A stretch of DNA of 64,000 nucleotides from JBEKCP01 sp049509515 (lineage in GTDB: Bacteria > Planctomycetota > Planctomycetia > Pirellulales > Thermoguttaceae): NCBI GenBank assembly GCA_049509515.1, contig JBEKZV010000030.1, forward strand, positions 1 to 64,000. The letters run 5' to 3'. Below, one piece after another: positions 1-10,385 of the stretch. The position numbers and the translations under genes were made by a program. Numbering within the stretch: position 1 is the stretch's first letter; the number at the start of each line of letters is the position of its first letter. The notes below the pieces were generated by a model. That model had not been told where the DNA came from, ran no database searches, and was given only the letters and a program-made list of their open reading frames with translations.

Positions 1-1
1 G

Positions 2-836
2 TCGCTCGACGAAGCCTTCCTGGACGTGACCGGCAGCGAGCACCTTTTCGGCCCCGCCGTGGAGATCGGGCGGAAGATCAAGCAGGCGATCCGCCAGGAG
101 ATCCGGCTGGTGGTCTCGGCGGGCGTGGCCCCCAACAAGTTCCTGGCCAAAATCGCCAGCGACCTGAAGAAGCCTGACGCCTTGGTCGTCGTGGAGCCGG
201 ACAAGGTGCAGGAGTTCCTGGACCCGCTGCCGGTCGAGCGGCTCTGGGGCGTGGGAAAGCAAAGCAGCAAGGTCTTCCAGCGGCTGGGCATCCACACCGT
301 CGGGCAGCTTCGCCAGTGGCCCCTGGACGTGCTCCAGGCCCGCTTCGGCACCAGCGGCGAGCACCTCTGGAAGCTGGCCCACGGCCGCGACGACCGGCCC
401 GTGGTGCGCGAGCGGGAGGCGAAGTCCATCTCCCACGAGACCACCTTCGAGCACGACATCGCCGACCTGGAGGTGTTGCGGGCGTGGCTGGTGGACCTGA
501 CCGAGCAGGTCGGCTGCCGATTACGACGGCATGGGCTGCGTGGCCGCACCGTGCAACTCAAGGTCCGTTTTTGCCGACTTCTCCCTGGTCACCCGCTCCC
601 AGACGCTGCCGGAGCCCACGAACATCACCGACGAGCTGTGGCGGACGGCCGACGAACTGCTCTGCCAGCGGCTCCCCGACACGGGCCTAATCCAGGGGGT
701 GCTTTTCGATCAGGGGGACCGGCAGAGGCAAAGCCGGGTGGACGCCGTGACGGACGAGATCAAGGAGCGGTTCGGGGCTCGGGTGATTCGGCGAGGCAGC
801 GGCTTGAACCTCAGTGGTAAGCCCACGGCAAGTTGA
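2..836 (+). pseudogene. dinB: DNA polymerase IV (DinB), 3' part, frameshifted
   Basis: This is the 3' part of a Y-family translesion polymerase; its 5' end lies outside the window. The first codons read SLDEAFLDVTG, the acidic active-site motif of the palm. They are followed by VSAGVAPNKFLAKIASD and the helix-hairpin-helix thumb (LWGVGKQSSKVFQRLGI). The little-finger domain is damaged. A run of five T at 568–572 holds one base too many, so the frame ending in KVRF resumes one frame over as ADFSLVTRS and stops at 834–836. After the shift, the stretch between RLP and LFDQ is also about a dozen residues short, because the usual RPVRLLGVGVSG-like strand is absent. A single T could be a sequencing error, but the second lesion suggests real decay. 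Confidence 0.85.
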
Positions 837-1170
837 ACCCAGACGGGAAGCCGACCATGTGGTGGACGCCGGACGGCGAGCGGATCCGGGCCTACCCGGA
901 CGACCTTCCTGCCCAAGGTCAGCTTCACGCAGCGGAAGCCCAGAGGTTGCAGCTCCAGCCGCGGCCTGGAATCCAGTGGATGCCGCCCCCGCCCAACGCT
1001 CGAACACACGGCCGGTTGTGGCCATGAGGCTTGTGCGCATTTTGTGCGCACTTGAGGCGCAAGTCAGACCAAGACAGACCCTCTGGAAGGGGGTGGGCGG
1101 GCTTGGACAAGAAACAAGTGAACGCCCGTAAACCACTGGAAATACGTGATTTACTGGCGTTTCTTGTGAG
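837..1170. other. Intergenic region between dinB and tRNA-Lys
   Basis: There is no convincing gene here. A 64-codon frame from a TTG at 833 (overlapping the dinB stop) to 1027 begins NPDGKPTMWWTPDGERIRAYPDD. Its first half looks protein-like but its second half is Pro/Gln-rich filler. It could be a small real protein or a remnant; nothing else supports it. Confidence 0.4.
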
Positions 1171-1243
<73 letters not shown>

Positions 1244-1311
1244 TACTTGATTTTACGACGAACTGATCCAGAATCAGACGGCGTTCCGATCTGGAATCTG
1301 GAGATGTAATC

Positions 1312-2496
1312 ATGGCTCGTCGTGCAAAGCCTTGGTACTGGAAGGCCCGTAAAATCTGGTGCGTGTACCACAACGGCGAGAAGATCCCCCTCGGACCTGA
1401 CCGTGACGAAGCCTTCCACTACTATCACGAGATTATGGCCAAGTCCCAGCAGAAACGCCAGCCCGTCCAGTGGGGGGCAATCGCCGCAATCCTTGATGAC
1501 TTCCTGACTTGGACTGAGGAGAATCGCGCCCCAAGAACGTATTCCCGCTACCGCGACTTCATCCAGTCCTTCGTCAGCCATTGCGGAAGGAGGGGCATCG
1601 GCACCCTGAACGCTAGCCATGTCACGGCCTGGCTCAATAGCCAGAAGGGATGGAACTCGACAACGAATCGCAACGCCACAGCCGCCCTCCAGAGGGGGTT
1701 TAACTGGGCAGTCGGCAACCGTGGCCTCGACCGCAACCCAATCCGGGGCATGGAGAAGCCCGAGGCTAAGACGCGGACCACGATCATCACGGCCGAGGAG
1801 TTCGACGCGTTCCTGTCGCATGTCGATGACACCGCCTTCCGCGATCTCCTCATCGTGTCGTACGACGCGGGCGGTCGGCCGCAAGAGACGAAGCATCTGG
1901 AGACGCGGCATGTGCAGATCGACAAGCAGCGGGCGGTCATCCCCGCTGGGGAGGCGAAGGGGGGCATCAGCCGAGCCATCTACTTCCCTACCGAGCGGAG
2001 CCTCGACATCATCAAGCGACTGGTCGAGGAATATCCCACCGGACCGCTGTTCCGCAACAACAAGGGGAACCCGTGGACGGGCTTCGCCGTGAAGTTGCGG
2101 TTCGAGCGACTGCAAATTGCCATCGGTCGGCGTGAAATGGCTGGACGCGGGTTAGTGTCTGCCGTCACGGACGAGGCCATCGAAAAACTCGTGGGGAAGT
2201 TGTCCAAGACGCGCGTGAATCGGGCGACAGGGAAGAAGACGGAGAAGACGGTAGCAGAGCTGCGCCGTGAAGCAAGGTCAAGGCTCGTCACAATGGAAGC
2301 CAAGCAGTACGCAAGACGGCATTGTCAGTACGACTTGCGGCACACGTTCGTCACCCGGAAACTCAAGGCCGGTGTCGATTCCCATCTGGTCGCCGCGCTC
2401 GCCGGCCATAAGGACACGAAGATGATCGACAAGGTGTACTCACCTGTGGCGGACGACCATGAGTTCATGCTGGAACAGGCCAAAAAGGAAAAATGA
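1312..2496 (+). CDS. Tyrosine recombinase/integrase
   Basis: This 394-residue phage-type integrase would cut and rejoin DNA at attachment sites. An N-terminal SAM-like core-binding domain (about residues 50–150) precedes the catalytic domain. Visible catalytic residues are Arg189 (AGGRPQE), the box QYDLRHTF with Arg343, His366 (AGHKDTKM) and the nucleophile Tyr376 (DKVYSPV). The histidine of the usual HxxR box is Tyr340, a known variant. An insertion of about 50 charged residues (281–330) lies between the two halves of the catalytic domain. GGAG about 8 nt upstream supports the ATG at 1312. It lies beside tRNA-Lys, a classic target of integrative elements, but on the 5' side of the tRNA, and no cargo genes follow. 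It may be a stranded integrase. Confidence 0.9.
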   Translation: MARRAKPWYWKARKIWCVYHNGEKIPLGPDRDEAFHYYHEIMAKSQQKRQPVQWGAIAAILDDFLTWTEENRAPRTYSRYRDFIQSFVSHCGRRGIGTLNASHVTAWLNSQKGWNSTTNRNATAALQRGFNWAVGNRGLDRNPIRGMEKPEAKTRTTIITAEEFDAFLSHVDDTAFRDLLIVSYDAGGRPQETKHLETRHVQIDKQRAVIPAGEAKGGISRAIYFPTERSLDIIKRLVEEYPTGPLFRNNKGNPWTGFAVKLRFERLQIAIGRREMAGRGLVSAVTDEAIEKLVGKLSKTRVNRATGKKTEKTVAELRREARSRLVTMEAKQYARRHCQYDLRHTFVTRKLKAGVDSHLVAALAGHKDTKMIDKVYSPVADDHEFMLEQAKKEK

Positions 2497-2671
2497 TCAT
2501 CGGATGATATTCTGGCAATATGCTCTCGCCTCACAGGCTGGGTTGCTATTCGGGGGGCTAACCCAAGTTCGCCGGTAGAGGTCGCCAGCCGCGGCAGCAT
2601 AGCGCTTCAAGACCCCAAAACCGCTGCCCCTCTCCCGCATACCGGCAGAGGGGCGGTACGGGTGCGTCCGC

Positions 2672-5446
2672 CTACTTGCCCGCCGTCTTGGCCACCTCGG
2701 CGGCCAGGGCGAAGAGGCGGTCGTCGCGCTCCTGCCAGTTCGAGGTTTCATAGGACAGCAGGCTTGTCACGTGCGGAAACCTGGCACGGAGGTAATAGCG
2801 GGCGCGCTCATCGAGCACCGCCGCGGCCCGCCGGGCCAAGTCGCCCTCGATCTTCCCCGCCTCCAAGGCCCGCTGGACGAAGATGATGGCCTCGGCCACC
2901 TCGACGCCCTCGCGCAGCATCTCCATTCGCTCGTTGAAGATCGCGCCGTCGGGACCGGGGGTGGTCACGGAAAGCGTGTTGTCGGGCATCGAGCAGCCGC
3001 CGTAATCGGTGCACAGCGCCTGGAACGTACCCTGCTTGGCAGCGGGCAGCGGCCAGAAATCGCCGCCGACCCTGCCAAAGCCGCGGAGGTTGCCTTGGAG
3101 GGCCGCCTCGGAGATGGTCCGATAAATGGCCAACTCGGAGTTGTCGCGGATGGCGTTCACGATGCACGTGCCGGCCCGCGGGTTGCTCAGCTCGATGCGC
3201 TGGCCGCCCAGTTTCCATGCCCGGGGGTAGAACGGGTGCTGCTCCCGGCTGCGGCGGTCGGGATCGTACAGCGGAAAGCCGCTCCCCCAGACCCACTCGC
3301 TGTACGGCACGGGCATCGAGCCCTCCTTGGCCGCGTAGCTCCGCGGGTTGCCGTGCGTGGCGTTCATCCACTTGCCGTCCGGCCAGAGGTGCTTGTAGAC
3401 CGTGACGACCTCCTTCGAAGGGTCCCAGCAGTAACTGGCGTTGACCACGGCGGCCACGTCGAACCAGCCGCGTCTCTCCAGGCGGCGGCCGAGCTCGGTC
3501 ATCACCGGTTTCCAGAATGCCTCGTTTTCAGGCGTCCCGTACGGCGGCTGCGGCATGCGCTCGATCCGGCCGGAAGCCGGATCGAGCACGTTGACGCCAA
3601 GCGGCTGCGGCGGCTTGAAGCCCTGCCGCTCGCCGCCGCTATAGTTGTTCTCCCAGATGTTGATTTGCAGGATGCCCGGCTTGCCGGCCTTGGCGGCGTA
3701 CAGATCGAGGTACTTCTCCAGGAGCGTGAAATCGTGGTCGTAGGATCCGTCCGGCCGCCTGATCCAGCGGACCATCGATTCGGAGTTGTTCAGCGCGGAG
3801 CTCATCGCGACCAGATAGATCACGCAGAGCTTGTTGCCAACCTGGTGGAGCACCTCCAGAGACTTGCCCATGAGTTGGAAGTGCCTCTCGCTCCAGAGCG
3901 GTACCTTGTAGTAGCGGGCCACCGTGTCGGGCGACTGGTAGAGATTGTGATGAACGCTGAAATCCTTCGGGTCGGGGAGGGTCCAGTCGTGGACCTTCAG
4001 CTCGATGGGCACGATGAATGTTACATTGTCCGCTCCGGCCGTGTCGATCGAAAGCGTGCCGCGGTATTCGCCCGGGGCCGCGTCGGCCGGCACGTGCACG
4101 GTAACCCAAATCGGCACGACCGCGGCCGGCGCCGGCTGGAACTTGACCCCGTAGCCCAGCGTGGCCTTGACCGGAGCAACCTCGGAGGGCATGTTCGCCA
4201 GCAAGCGGTCGAAGCGATTGGAATAGTACGGCGGATTGCGCCAACTCACGTCCGGGCTGGCGCGCTCGGCCCGGCGGACCTCGATGGCGGCGGCCGGGAT
4301 CCGCGCCGCGGCCCCCAAGCGGATCAAATCGGACACCGAAGCGTTTGCGATGCGAATGGTGTTCTTGGAGCTGAGCACGACCTTGCCGGAGAAAGTCCCG
4401 TTGCGCGCCGCCACCAATCGGATGGGCCACACCCGCTCGGCAGGGTGCGCATAGTCCCAGGCTTCCACGGTCTCCAGCGGCTGGCTGGTCCAGAGGCCGA
4501 CGGCGTCCGTGGGGCCGACGTTGGGCTCGACGCCCGCGGCGGCCGTCAGGCCCGCCTCCAACACCCCGACGTGCGGCCACGGCGTCTCTTCGCCGCGGGG
4601 CTGATCATACGCGTACAGCAACTCGCTGATCGGGGCCGCATGGGCCTCGACGGCAAGGACGTTTACGCCCTTGCGGAGCAGCGAGGCCGGAATCGCGACG
4701 CCCCGCGCGTCCCGCACGGCGCCGGCCGCCGCGCCCAACTCCCGGACGCGGATCTTTGTCCCCTCGGCCGACTTTCGCTCATCGGCCTTGGTGTACAGAT
4801 GGCCGTCCGGCCGGACATAGGCTTCGTCCGGATAGCGGTCGGCAAGGGTATCGAAATCCAACGGGCCTTGGGGCAGGTGCCCGCGGCACAGCTCCCGGCC
4901 ATTCACATGGACCACGACGCCGCCCAAGTAGCGAAGCGAGAGCCTCAAGTCCTTGACCGTGGCGGGATCGTCCACGCGGAACGTGCCGCGAAGACAAACC
5001 AGGCCCCATTCCACTTGGTTGCCGGGCATGTAGATGCTGGCGCCGCCGGCGCCGGCCAGACCGTAGCCCCAAGCGCCTTGGGGAACGACCAACGGGCCGC
5101 GGACCCGCACCCAGCGGCTCTCATCGAACCCCGCCGCGGTCCAATCCTTGCCGGGCGGCTCGGCCGCGACGACCGGCATGGGCCGGCGGTCTTCACTTTT
5201 CAGATCCTTGCGGCCCGGCTCCAACAAAGGTACGGTCCGGCCGCTGCGGGTCACCACCGACGGTGTTTTCCAACGGGCATAGCCGACGAAGGAGCCCTGC
5301 TCCAGGCCGAGCACCGCCGCGGTCTCGGCCGCGGGCGGCGTCGCCGGTTTTTCGGCCGCGCGTGATGAGGCCGGCAAGCCGCTGAGCTCGGCGCACAGGA
5401 CGCCGGCTGCCAAAACCAACATCCACATTCTCGGAACATGCGTCAC
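2672..5446 (-). CDS. Large secreted glycoside-hydrolase-like protein (GH123/DUF4091-type)
   Basis: This is a 924-residue exported protein, probably acting on polysaccharide. The chosen start is a GTG at 5446 with GGGAGAG 7 nt upstream; a signal peptide follows (MWMLVLAAGVLC, ending near SSRAAE). The first half is beta-rich, like a galactose-binding or beta-sandwich module (WTAAGFDESRWVRVRGPL). The middle holds PADAAPGEYRGTLSI, typical of the sandwich domain before DUF4091/GH123 barrels. The C-terminal half looks like a TIM barrel ending in FNERMEMLREGVEVAEAI, resembling the terminal helix pattern of those families. I cannot point to proven catalytic residues. It stands alone between the integrase and the repeat-rich gap before 5812. 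The substrate is unknown. Confidence 0.6.
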   Translation of the reverse strand: MTHVPRMWMLVLAAGVLCAELSGLPASSRAAEKPATPPAAETAAVLGLEQGSFVGYARWKTPSVVTRSGRTVPLLEPGRKDLKSEDRRPMPVVAAEPPGKDWTAAGFDESRWVRVRGPLVVPQGAWGYGLAGAGGASIYMPGNQVEWGLVCLRGTFRVDDPATVKDLRLSLRYLGGVVVHVNGRELCRGHLPQGPLDFDTLADRYPDEAYVRPDGHLYTKADERKSAEGTKIRVRELGAAAGAVRDARGVAIPASLLRKGVNVLAVEAHAAPISELLYAYDQPRGEETPWPHVGVLEAGLTAAAGVEPNVGPTDAVGLWTSQPLETVEAWDYAHPAERVWPIRLVAARNGTFSGKVVLSSKNTIRIANASVSDLIRLGAAARIPAAAIEVRRAERASPDVSWRNPPYYSNRFDRLLANMPSEVAPVKATLGYGVKFQPAPAAVVPIWVTVHVPADAAPGEYRGTLSIDTAGADNVTFIVPIELKVHDWTLPDPKDFSVHHNLYQSPDTVARYYKVPLWSERHFQLMGKSLEVLHQVGNKLCVIYLVAMSSALNNSESMVRWIRRPDGSYDHDFTLLEKYLDLYAAKAGKPGILQINIWENNYSGGERQGFKPPQPLGVNVLDPASGRIERMPQPPYGTPENEAFWKPVMTELGRRLERRGWFDVAAVVNASYCWDPSKEVVTVYKHLWPDGKWMNATHGNPRSYAAKEGSMPVPYSEWVWGSGFPLYDPDRRSREQHPFYPRAWKLGGQRIELSNPRAGTCIVNAIRDNSELAIYRTISEAALQGNLRGFGRVGGDFWPLPAAKQGTFQALCTDYGGCSMPDNTLSVTTPGPDGAIFNERMEMLREGVEVAEAIIFVQRALEAGKIEGDLARRAAAVLDERARYYLRARFPHVTSLLSYETSNWQERDDRLFALAAEVAKTAGK

Positions 5447-5811
5447 CGAACGACTCTCCCGGAAACGTGAGGATCTGGCGGGGCCGCGTGGGCGTACTTC
5501 CGCGATAGGACGGCGAGGTACGGGAAGTCGATCATAGGTCCGGCCGAGAAATAATTTCCTGATTTGCCGCGCCGAAACCCCCTCACCCCCGGGCACCGTG
5601 CGCAGCATGGTCGCTCCCGCGAGGGGAGAGGGAGATTATTGATCGGCCGGTCCTTAGTTGGTGGGACTCGCCGACCAACTCCGACCAACGCCGACCATGC
5701 TGCGCATGGTGCCCGACGGTGGCCGATGGTGGCCGGCGGTGCCCGGTCGGTGCCCGTTTTCCCGCCCTACGCCCCTTGCGAGGGCGGGACGCCATTTCTA
5801 CTTCTGCCAGC
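5447..5811. other. Repeat-rich intergenic gap
   Basis: No gene is visible. The gap carries one degenerate copy of the GTGGG(A/G)CTCGCCGACC repeat family (listed separately) and a second piece at about 5577–5645 reading GGGAGCGACCATGCTGCGCA on the minus strand, close in sequence to the copy at 5690. The gene to its left and the gene to its right are both transcribed leftwards, so any promoter for 2672–5446 must lie here. Confidence 0.5.
5657..5755. repeat. Intergenic repeat, GTGGGNCTCGCCGACC family
   Basis: The segment starts TTGGTGGGACTCGCCGACCA and runs through short iterations of CCGACCAAC and GGTGGCC. Related sequence occurs at 15276–15355, 22183–22310, 30854–30884 and 31133–31163. It is a REP-like element rather than coding sequence. 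Confidence 0.6.
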
Positions 5812-6414
5812 CTACTTTGGCGCCGGCTTTGCGTCGGCGGGCGTCTTCGAGGCCGGTTTCTCTTCCAACGCCTTGAGCTTGGCTTCGGCGTCCTTTTGGG
5901 CCTGTGCGGCCTTGGCCGCCGCTTCCTTGGCGGCAGTAACTTCGCCTTCCAGCCCCTTGATCTTGTCCGCGGCCTCTTTCTCGGCCTTCTCGGCGGCTTC
6001 CTTGGCCGCGGCGAGGGCCTTGTCCGTAGCATCCTTCACAGCCTTCGCAGTGGCTTCCTTGGCTGCGGCGAGGTCCTTCTCCGCCTTGTCCGCGGCATCC
6101 TTCACGGCCTTCACAGTGGCTTCCTTGGCCGCGGCGAGGTCCTTCTCCAGACCCTCGACCTTGCCGGCGACGGCCTTCTGCTCCGTTTCGGCCTTGTCGG
6201 CCGCCTCTTTCGCAACAGCGGCTTCCCCTTCCATTGCCTTGATCTTCGCGTCGGCGTCCTGCTGGGCTTTCTCGGCCTTGGCCAACTTGTCGGCCTGGGT
6301 CTTCAACTCGCCCACCTTCGTGTCGTAGTCGGACTTCGACACGCAGCCGCTTGTCACGAACATCAATGAGGCAATCGCCGCGCCCACAACAAACTTCGGC
6401 ATCATCCTGGTCAT
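5812..6414 (-). CDS. Coiled-coil lipoprotein
   Basis: This 200-residue lipoprotein has a signal peptide ending in the lipobox VTSGC; the cysteine is about residue 24. The rest is almost entirely Ala/Lys/Glu heptads that should form one long coiled coil, reminiscent of Lpp- or OmpA-anchor-type envelope proteins. The DNA encoding it has imperfect internal repeats (several KEATVKAVKDAADKAEKDL-like units of about 20 codons), so its length may vary between strains. The start at 6414 is preceded by AGGAGG with 6-nt spacing, a strong site that rules out the longer frame from 6459. The tail is Pro/Lys-rich (KTPADAKPAPK). Its role is likely structural in the periplasm; no enzymatic motif is seen. Confidence 0.75.
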   Translation of the reverse strand: MTRMMPKFVVGAAIASLMFVTSGCVSKSDYDTKVGELKTQADKLAKAEKAQQDADAKIKAMEGEAAVAKEAADKAETEQKAVAGKVEGLEKDLAAAKEATVKAVKDAADKAEKDLAAAKEATAKAVKDATDKALAAAKEAAEKAEKEAADKIKGLEGEVTAAKEAAAKAAQAQKDAEAKLKALEEKPASKTPADAKPAPK

Positions 6415-6584
6415 CGCACTCCTCCTCTGAGAAAACATGGCGGCTCCCGGGCTGCTCACGCTGCGTGAGGCTTTCTGCCCGGACGACGCCGCCTATTCTC
6501 GCGGCCAGCCGCCCCGCTGTCAACAGTGCGGCGCCAGTGAGGCGAACGGCCGGAATTATCCCGGCAGGCACTTCTCCAGGGGGA

Positions 6585-7730
<1,146 letters not shown>

Positions 7731-7752
7731 GGATCGGGTTCCGGTTCGTGAG

Positions 7753-8937
7753 TCAAAACAACTCGGCGGGATCGGCCGCCAGGACCTTGCGCACCGCCAG
7801 GCACCCCGAGGCGGCACACATGCCCAACGTCAGGGCGAACACCAAGCCCGCTTCGGGCAGGGTCAGGTTCAACAACAGACCCGTGCCCTGGGCCAGCCGG
7901 TTATAGAGCAGCATGCTCACCAGCAGGCCGGGCACGTAGCCGACGACCGACAGGTACAAGGCCATCTGCAGCACGACGCCCACGAAGTACCGGTTCCGGT
8001 AGCCCATGGCCTTCAGCGTGGCGAACTCGGCCATGTGATCGGCCACGTCGGAGTAGATGATCTGGTAGCAGATGATGACGCCGACCACAAAGCCCATGAT
8101 CGTGCCCACGGAGAAGATATAGCCGATGGGCGTGCTGCGGTCCCAGAAGCGGAGTTCCTTGTCGATCAGCTCTTGCTTGAGGTAGACGGCCACCTCGGTG
8201 TCGTCAAGGCAGTCCACCAGTGCCTGCTGGACGGCCCGCAGATCGGCGCCGGGCCGGGCGCGGACGATCCCCAGATCGACGGAGGAGAGCGGGTCGTCGC
8301 GGCCGGCGCGGTAGGGGAAGAACTTGACCAGGTTGGCCGTGCTCATGATCAGGTTGCCGTCGTTGGCGAAGTCGGTGCCCATGGGGAAGGTGCCCACCAG
8401 GCGGATGGACCGGTCGGCCAACTCGGCGCCGCGCTGCCGGCGGAGCCCCTCGAGGGTCTTGGGGATCCCATATTGTTCTTTGCTGCGGCTGTCGATCAAA
8501 GCGGTGTCGGGGTCGCGGAGGGCGGTGGCCTGGGCCCGCACCTCCGGGGTCAGGAACACCGGGTCGTCCAGGTTGAACGCCAGCACGCGGATCGGATACG
8601 GCTTGGAGTCTGCGGCGGGCTTCCAGTCCGTGCCCATCGTCTCGGTGTACAGCGGGTAAACGGCCGCGACCCCCGGGCAGTTCCGCGCCTGCTCGATCCG
8701 CTTGTAATCGAAGCTCTCCCTGGCGGGCAGGGCGTACTGTGCCTTGTTGACCAGGAGCAGGTCGGCGTCCAGGTCGGCGACGACCTTCACCGTGCTGTCG
8801 AACAGGGCGCTGCGGAAACCCAACTGCATGAACATCAGCACCACGGCGAATCCGATCCCCGCCAACGCCACCGCCAGCCGCCGCAGATTGTGCGTCAGGT
8901 TGCTGCGGGCCAGGGGTGTCGGGTGCAGTCGGGGCAT
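7753..8937 (-). CDS. devC: DevC-like ABC exporter permease (second copy)
   Basis: This 394-residue inner-membrane permease belongs to the FtsX/MacB-like DevC family. A first transmembrane helix (VALAGIGFAVVLMFMQLGF) is followed by a large extracytoplasmic domain (about 45–245) and three C-terminal helices. The intervening FATLKAMGYRNRYF loop is the DevC hallmark, and the protein ends in LAADPAELF as in other DevC proteins. It directly precedes the ATPase and is thus the most likely partner. It has only modest identity with the permease at 10591–11769, so the transporter may use a heterodimer, or the two may be alternative subunits. A perfect small hairpin lies just upstream of its start. Confidence 0.88.
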   Translation of the reverse strand: MPRLHPTPLARSNLTHNLRRLAVALAGIGFAVVLMFMQLGFRSALFDSTVKVVADLDADLLLVNKAQYALPARESFDYKRIEQARNCPGVAAVYPLYTETMGTDWKPAADSKPYPIRVLAFNLDDPVFLTPEVRAQATALRDPDTALIDSRSKEQYGIPKTLEGLRRQRGAELADRSIRLVGTFPMGTDFANDGNLIMSTANLVKFFPYRAGRDDPLSSVDLGIVRARPGADLRAVQQALVDCLDDTEVAVYLKQELIDKELRFWDRSTPIGYIFSVGTIMGFVVGVIICYQIIYSDVADHMAEFATLKAMGYRNRYFVGVVLQMALYLSVVGYVPGLLVSMLLYNRLAQGTGLLLNLTLPEAGLVFALTLGMCAASGCLAVRKVLAADPAELF

Positions 8938-8951
8938 TCGGTCGGTCGTAG

Positions 8952-8969
8952 GTTATGCTTCAGCATAAC
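8952..8969. repeat. Perfect hairpin upstream of the second devC
   Basis: GTTATGC, loop TTCA, GCATAAC: a perfect 7-bp stem, 15 nt before the permease start and after the PIN gene. GGTTATGCC occurs again about 10 nt further on. It has no T-run, so it is either a processing or pausing element or a REP-like insertion rather than a clear terminator. Confidence 0.6.
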
Positions 8970-9036
8970 ACCGGGTGCCGGTTATGCCGAACGCAATCAA
9001 CGAGCCACTACATCGGACCAGACCTCCATTTGCCGT

Positions 9037-9471
9037 TCATGGCGCGCTTTCGCCCCGGCCTTTACGAATCAGGACGTTATAGCCTTCCTGCTCGAAATGA
9101 TGGTCATGGGTCAAGATGTCTCTGATCCCCTCCGCCTCCATCACGTTCATAGAGGAGCAGTCCGTCAGACTGTACTCCTTGTCGAGCCTTCTGGAAAATC
9201 GATCCAACGCGCGCAGAAAAGAATCTCGCGACTGGTGTACAACCCTCACGTTCGCATTGTCGAGGATCGTCTTGACGGTTTGCACCGCCTTCTCTCGCAG
9301 CGGCGGCCCACCCTTCCTCAACGCGGTCACGAACTCGCAGAGGACTTCATCTGTCGTCACCATGATGCACGGGCCGAGCGCTTGGCGGGCTTCTCTGGCT
9401 GGCGCCTCATAGGGGTCGCCGGGCTTGACAGTCGCCAGCCAGTAAACCGTGTCAGCGAATACTTTTCGCAT
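9037..9471 (-). CDS. PIN-domain protein, probable toxin nuclease
   Basis: This 144-residue single-domain PIN protein would be a metal-dependent ribonuclease like VapC toxins. The acidic residues of the active site are visible: Asp7 (KVFADTVYWL), Glu42/Glu46 (TTDEVLCEF), Asp104 (YSLTDCSS) and Asp123 (THDHHFEQEGY). Its ATG overlaps the stop of the gene before it by one base (TAATG), so translation is coupled, the usual arrangement of antitoxin then toxin. The pair sits in the middle of the DevBCA operon, between the two permeases, on the same strand. It may be a toxin–antitoxin unit that inserted there. Confidence 0.82.
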   Translation of the reverse strand: MRKVFADTVYWLATVKPGDPYEAPAREARQALGPCIMVTTDEVLCEFVTALRKGGPPLREKAVQTVKTILDNANVRVVHQSRDSFLRALDRFSRRLDKEYSLTDCSSMNVMEAEGIRDILTHDHHFEQEGYNVLIRKGRGESAP

Positions 9472-10385
9472 TACTCCGCCGCCCCGTACAGGTACTCATC
9501 CAGGTTATCGGTGAGGTCCGCCGGCAGCCGTGCCCATTCGGCCGCGGGAACATCCGCCCAGATGGCCGCCAACTCTTCTTCCACGGTCGGCGCACCAAGG
9601 TCGAACTCCTTCTCCCCGACTGGAACCAACTCCAGTGACTCGACGCTCGTAAACCGCAACGGTTTCCCTTGCGTTGAAATGTCACCGGCCCCACGGACGC
9701 GAATCCGAACGGACTGGTGTTCCTTTAGCGCCGAAGTGACCAGTTCCTCGTGCGCGGCGTCGAACGCCCCTTGGACGGGTGTTTGCGCATCGACCCAAAG
9801 CTGAAAGCGCCCGTGCCGCACATCTGCTTCCAGGCACTCGCCCGTGAGGTCCAACGCCGCTGACTGCGGCCGTTCGGCGTAGGAGGCCAGGCGCTCTCGG
9901 ACGGCTCGGTTGACGCGTACCGGCGTCCCGCCGCCAGCCGGTTGTAGCTCGACCTCGTCCGCGTCTCCCAGCGTCTTGCCAAACTCGGCGAATTTGGCGA
10001 CCAAGCTCCTCGGAACCGCGGAGGGAATCTCACGACCCAACGAGGCAGATTCCATCGCCTGATATGTCAGCCCGATGGCCTGATTGACCTCAACCGGCTC
10101 GGGCTGCCAGAACTCGTGCTGCGCTGGAGGCTCCAGGTAGACCTCCAAGGGCGCGGTGGCGCTACCGTCTTCAATTCGCCGCAGGCAGAGTCGCGTTCGC
10201 TCCTCAAAGTGCGCCGGCAGCCGCTCCCGGCCTGGATTCGCGGCGCGCCACAGTGCCTTCGCCGTCTCCGCCACAATTTCCTGGAATTGCCGCAATTCCG
10301 TGACCGCCGACAAGTCCAGGGCATGGTCCCGGAACCGTTCTCCGCGGAAACGTAGACGGGCAACCTCTTTCCACTGGCCGGGCAT
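9471..10385 (-). CDS. Partner of the PIN protein, unrecognised 304-residue protein
   Basis: I do not recognise this family with confidence. The start at 10385 has a purine-rich AAGGGGGAAG site just upstream. The protein begins with ARLRFRGERFRDHALDLSAV, contains a central segment that looks beta-rich (ALDLTGECLEADVRHGRFQL), and ends in an acidic tail LPADLTDNLDEYLYG. It has no obvious helix-turn-helix, so it is not a standard VapB-type antitoxin. Because it is translationally coupled to the PIN gene, it is best read as the antitoxin or a substrate adaptor of that nuclease. At three times the length of ordinary antitoxins it may carry another function. Its own promoter may lie in 10386–10590. 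Confidence 0.65.
   Translation of the reverse strand: MPGQWKEVARLRFRGERFRDHALDLSAVTELRQFQEIVAETAKALWRAANPGRERLPAHFEERTRLCLRRIEDGSATAPLEVYLEPPAQHEFWQPEPVEVNQAIGLTYQAMESASLGREIPSAVPRSLVAKFAEFGKTLGDADEVELQPAGGGTPVRVNRAVRERLASYAERPQSAALDLTGECLEADVRHGRFQLWVDAQTPVQGAFDAAHEELVTSALKEHQSVRIRVRGAGDISTQGKPLRFTSVESLELVPVGEKEFDLGAPTVEEELAAIWADVPAAEWARLPADLTDNLDEYLYGAAE

Noticed and set aside
833..1027. A 64-residue protein after dinB
   Set aside because: It starts at TTG overlapping a pseudogene stop, and its second half is low-complexity. It is mentioned in the region entry only.
2771..5365. 864-codon plus-strand frame opposite the GH123-like gene
   Set aside because: It is a shadow of the coding strand with His/Arg/Gly bias and no recognisable domain.
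8952..8969. Rho-independent terminator after the PIN gene
   Set aside because: The hairpin is perfect but lacks a following T-run, and the operon genes on both sides point the same way.
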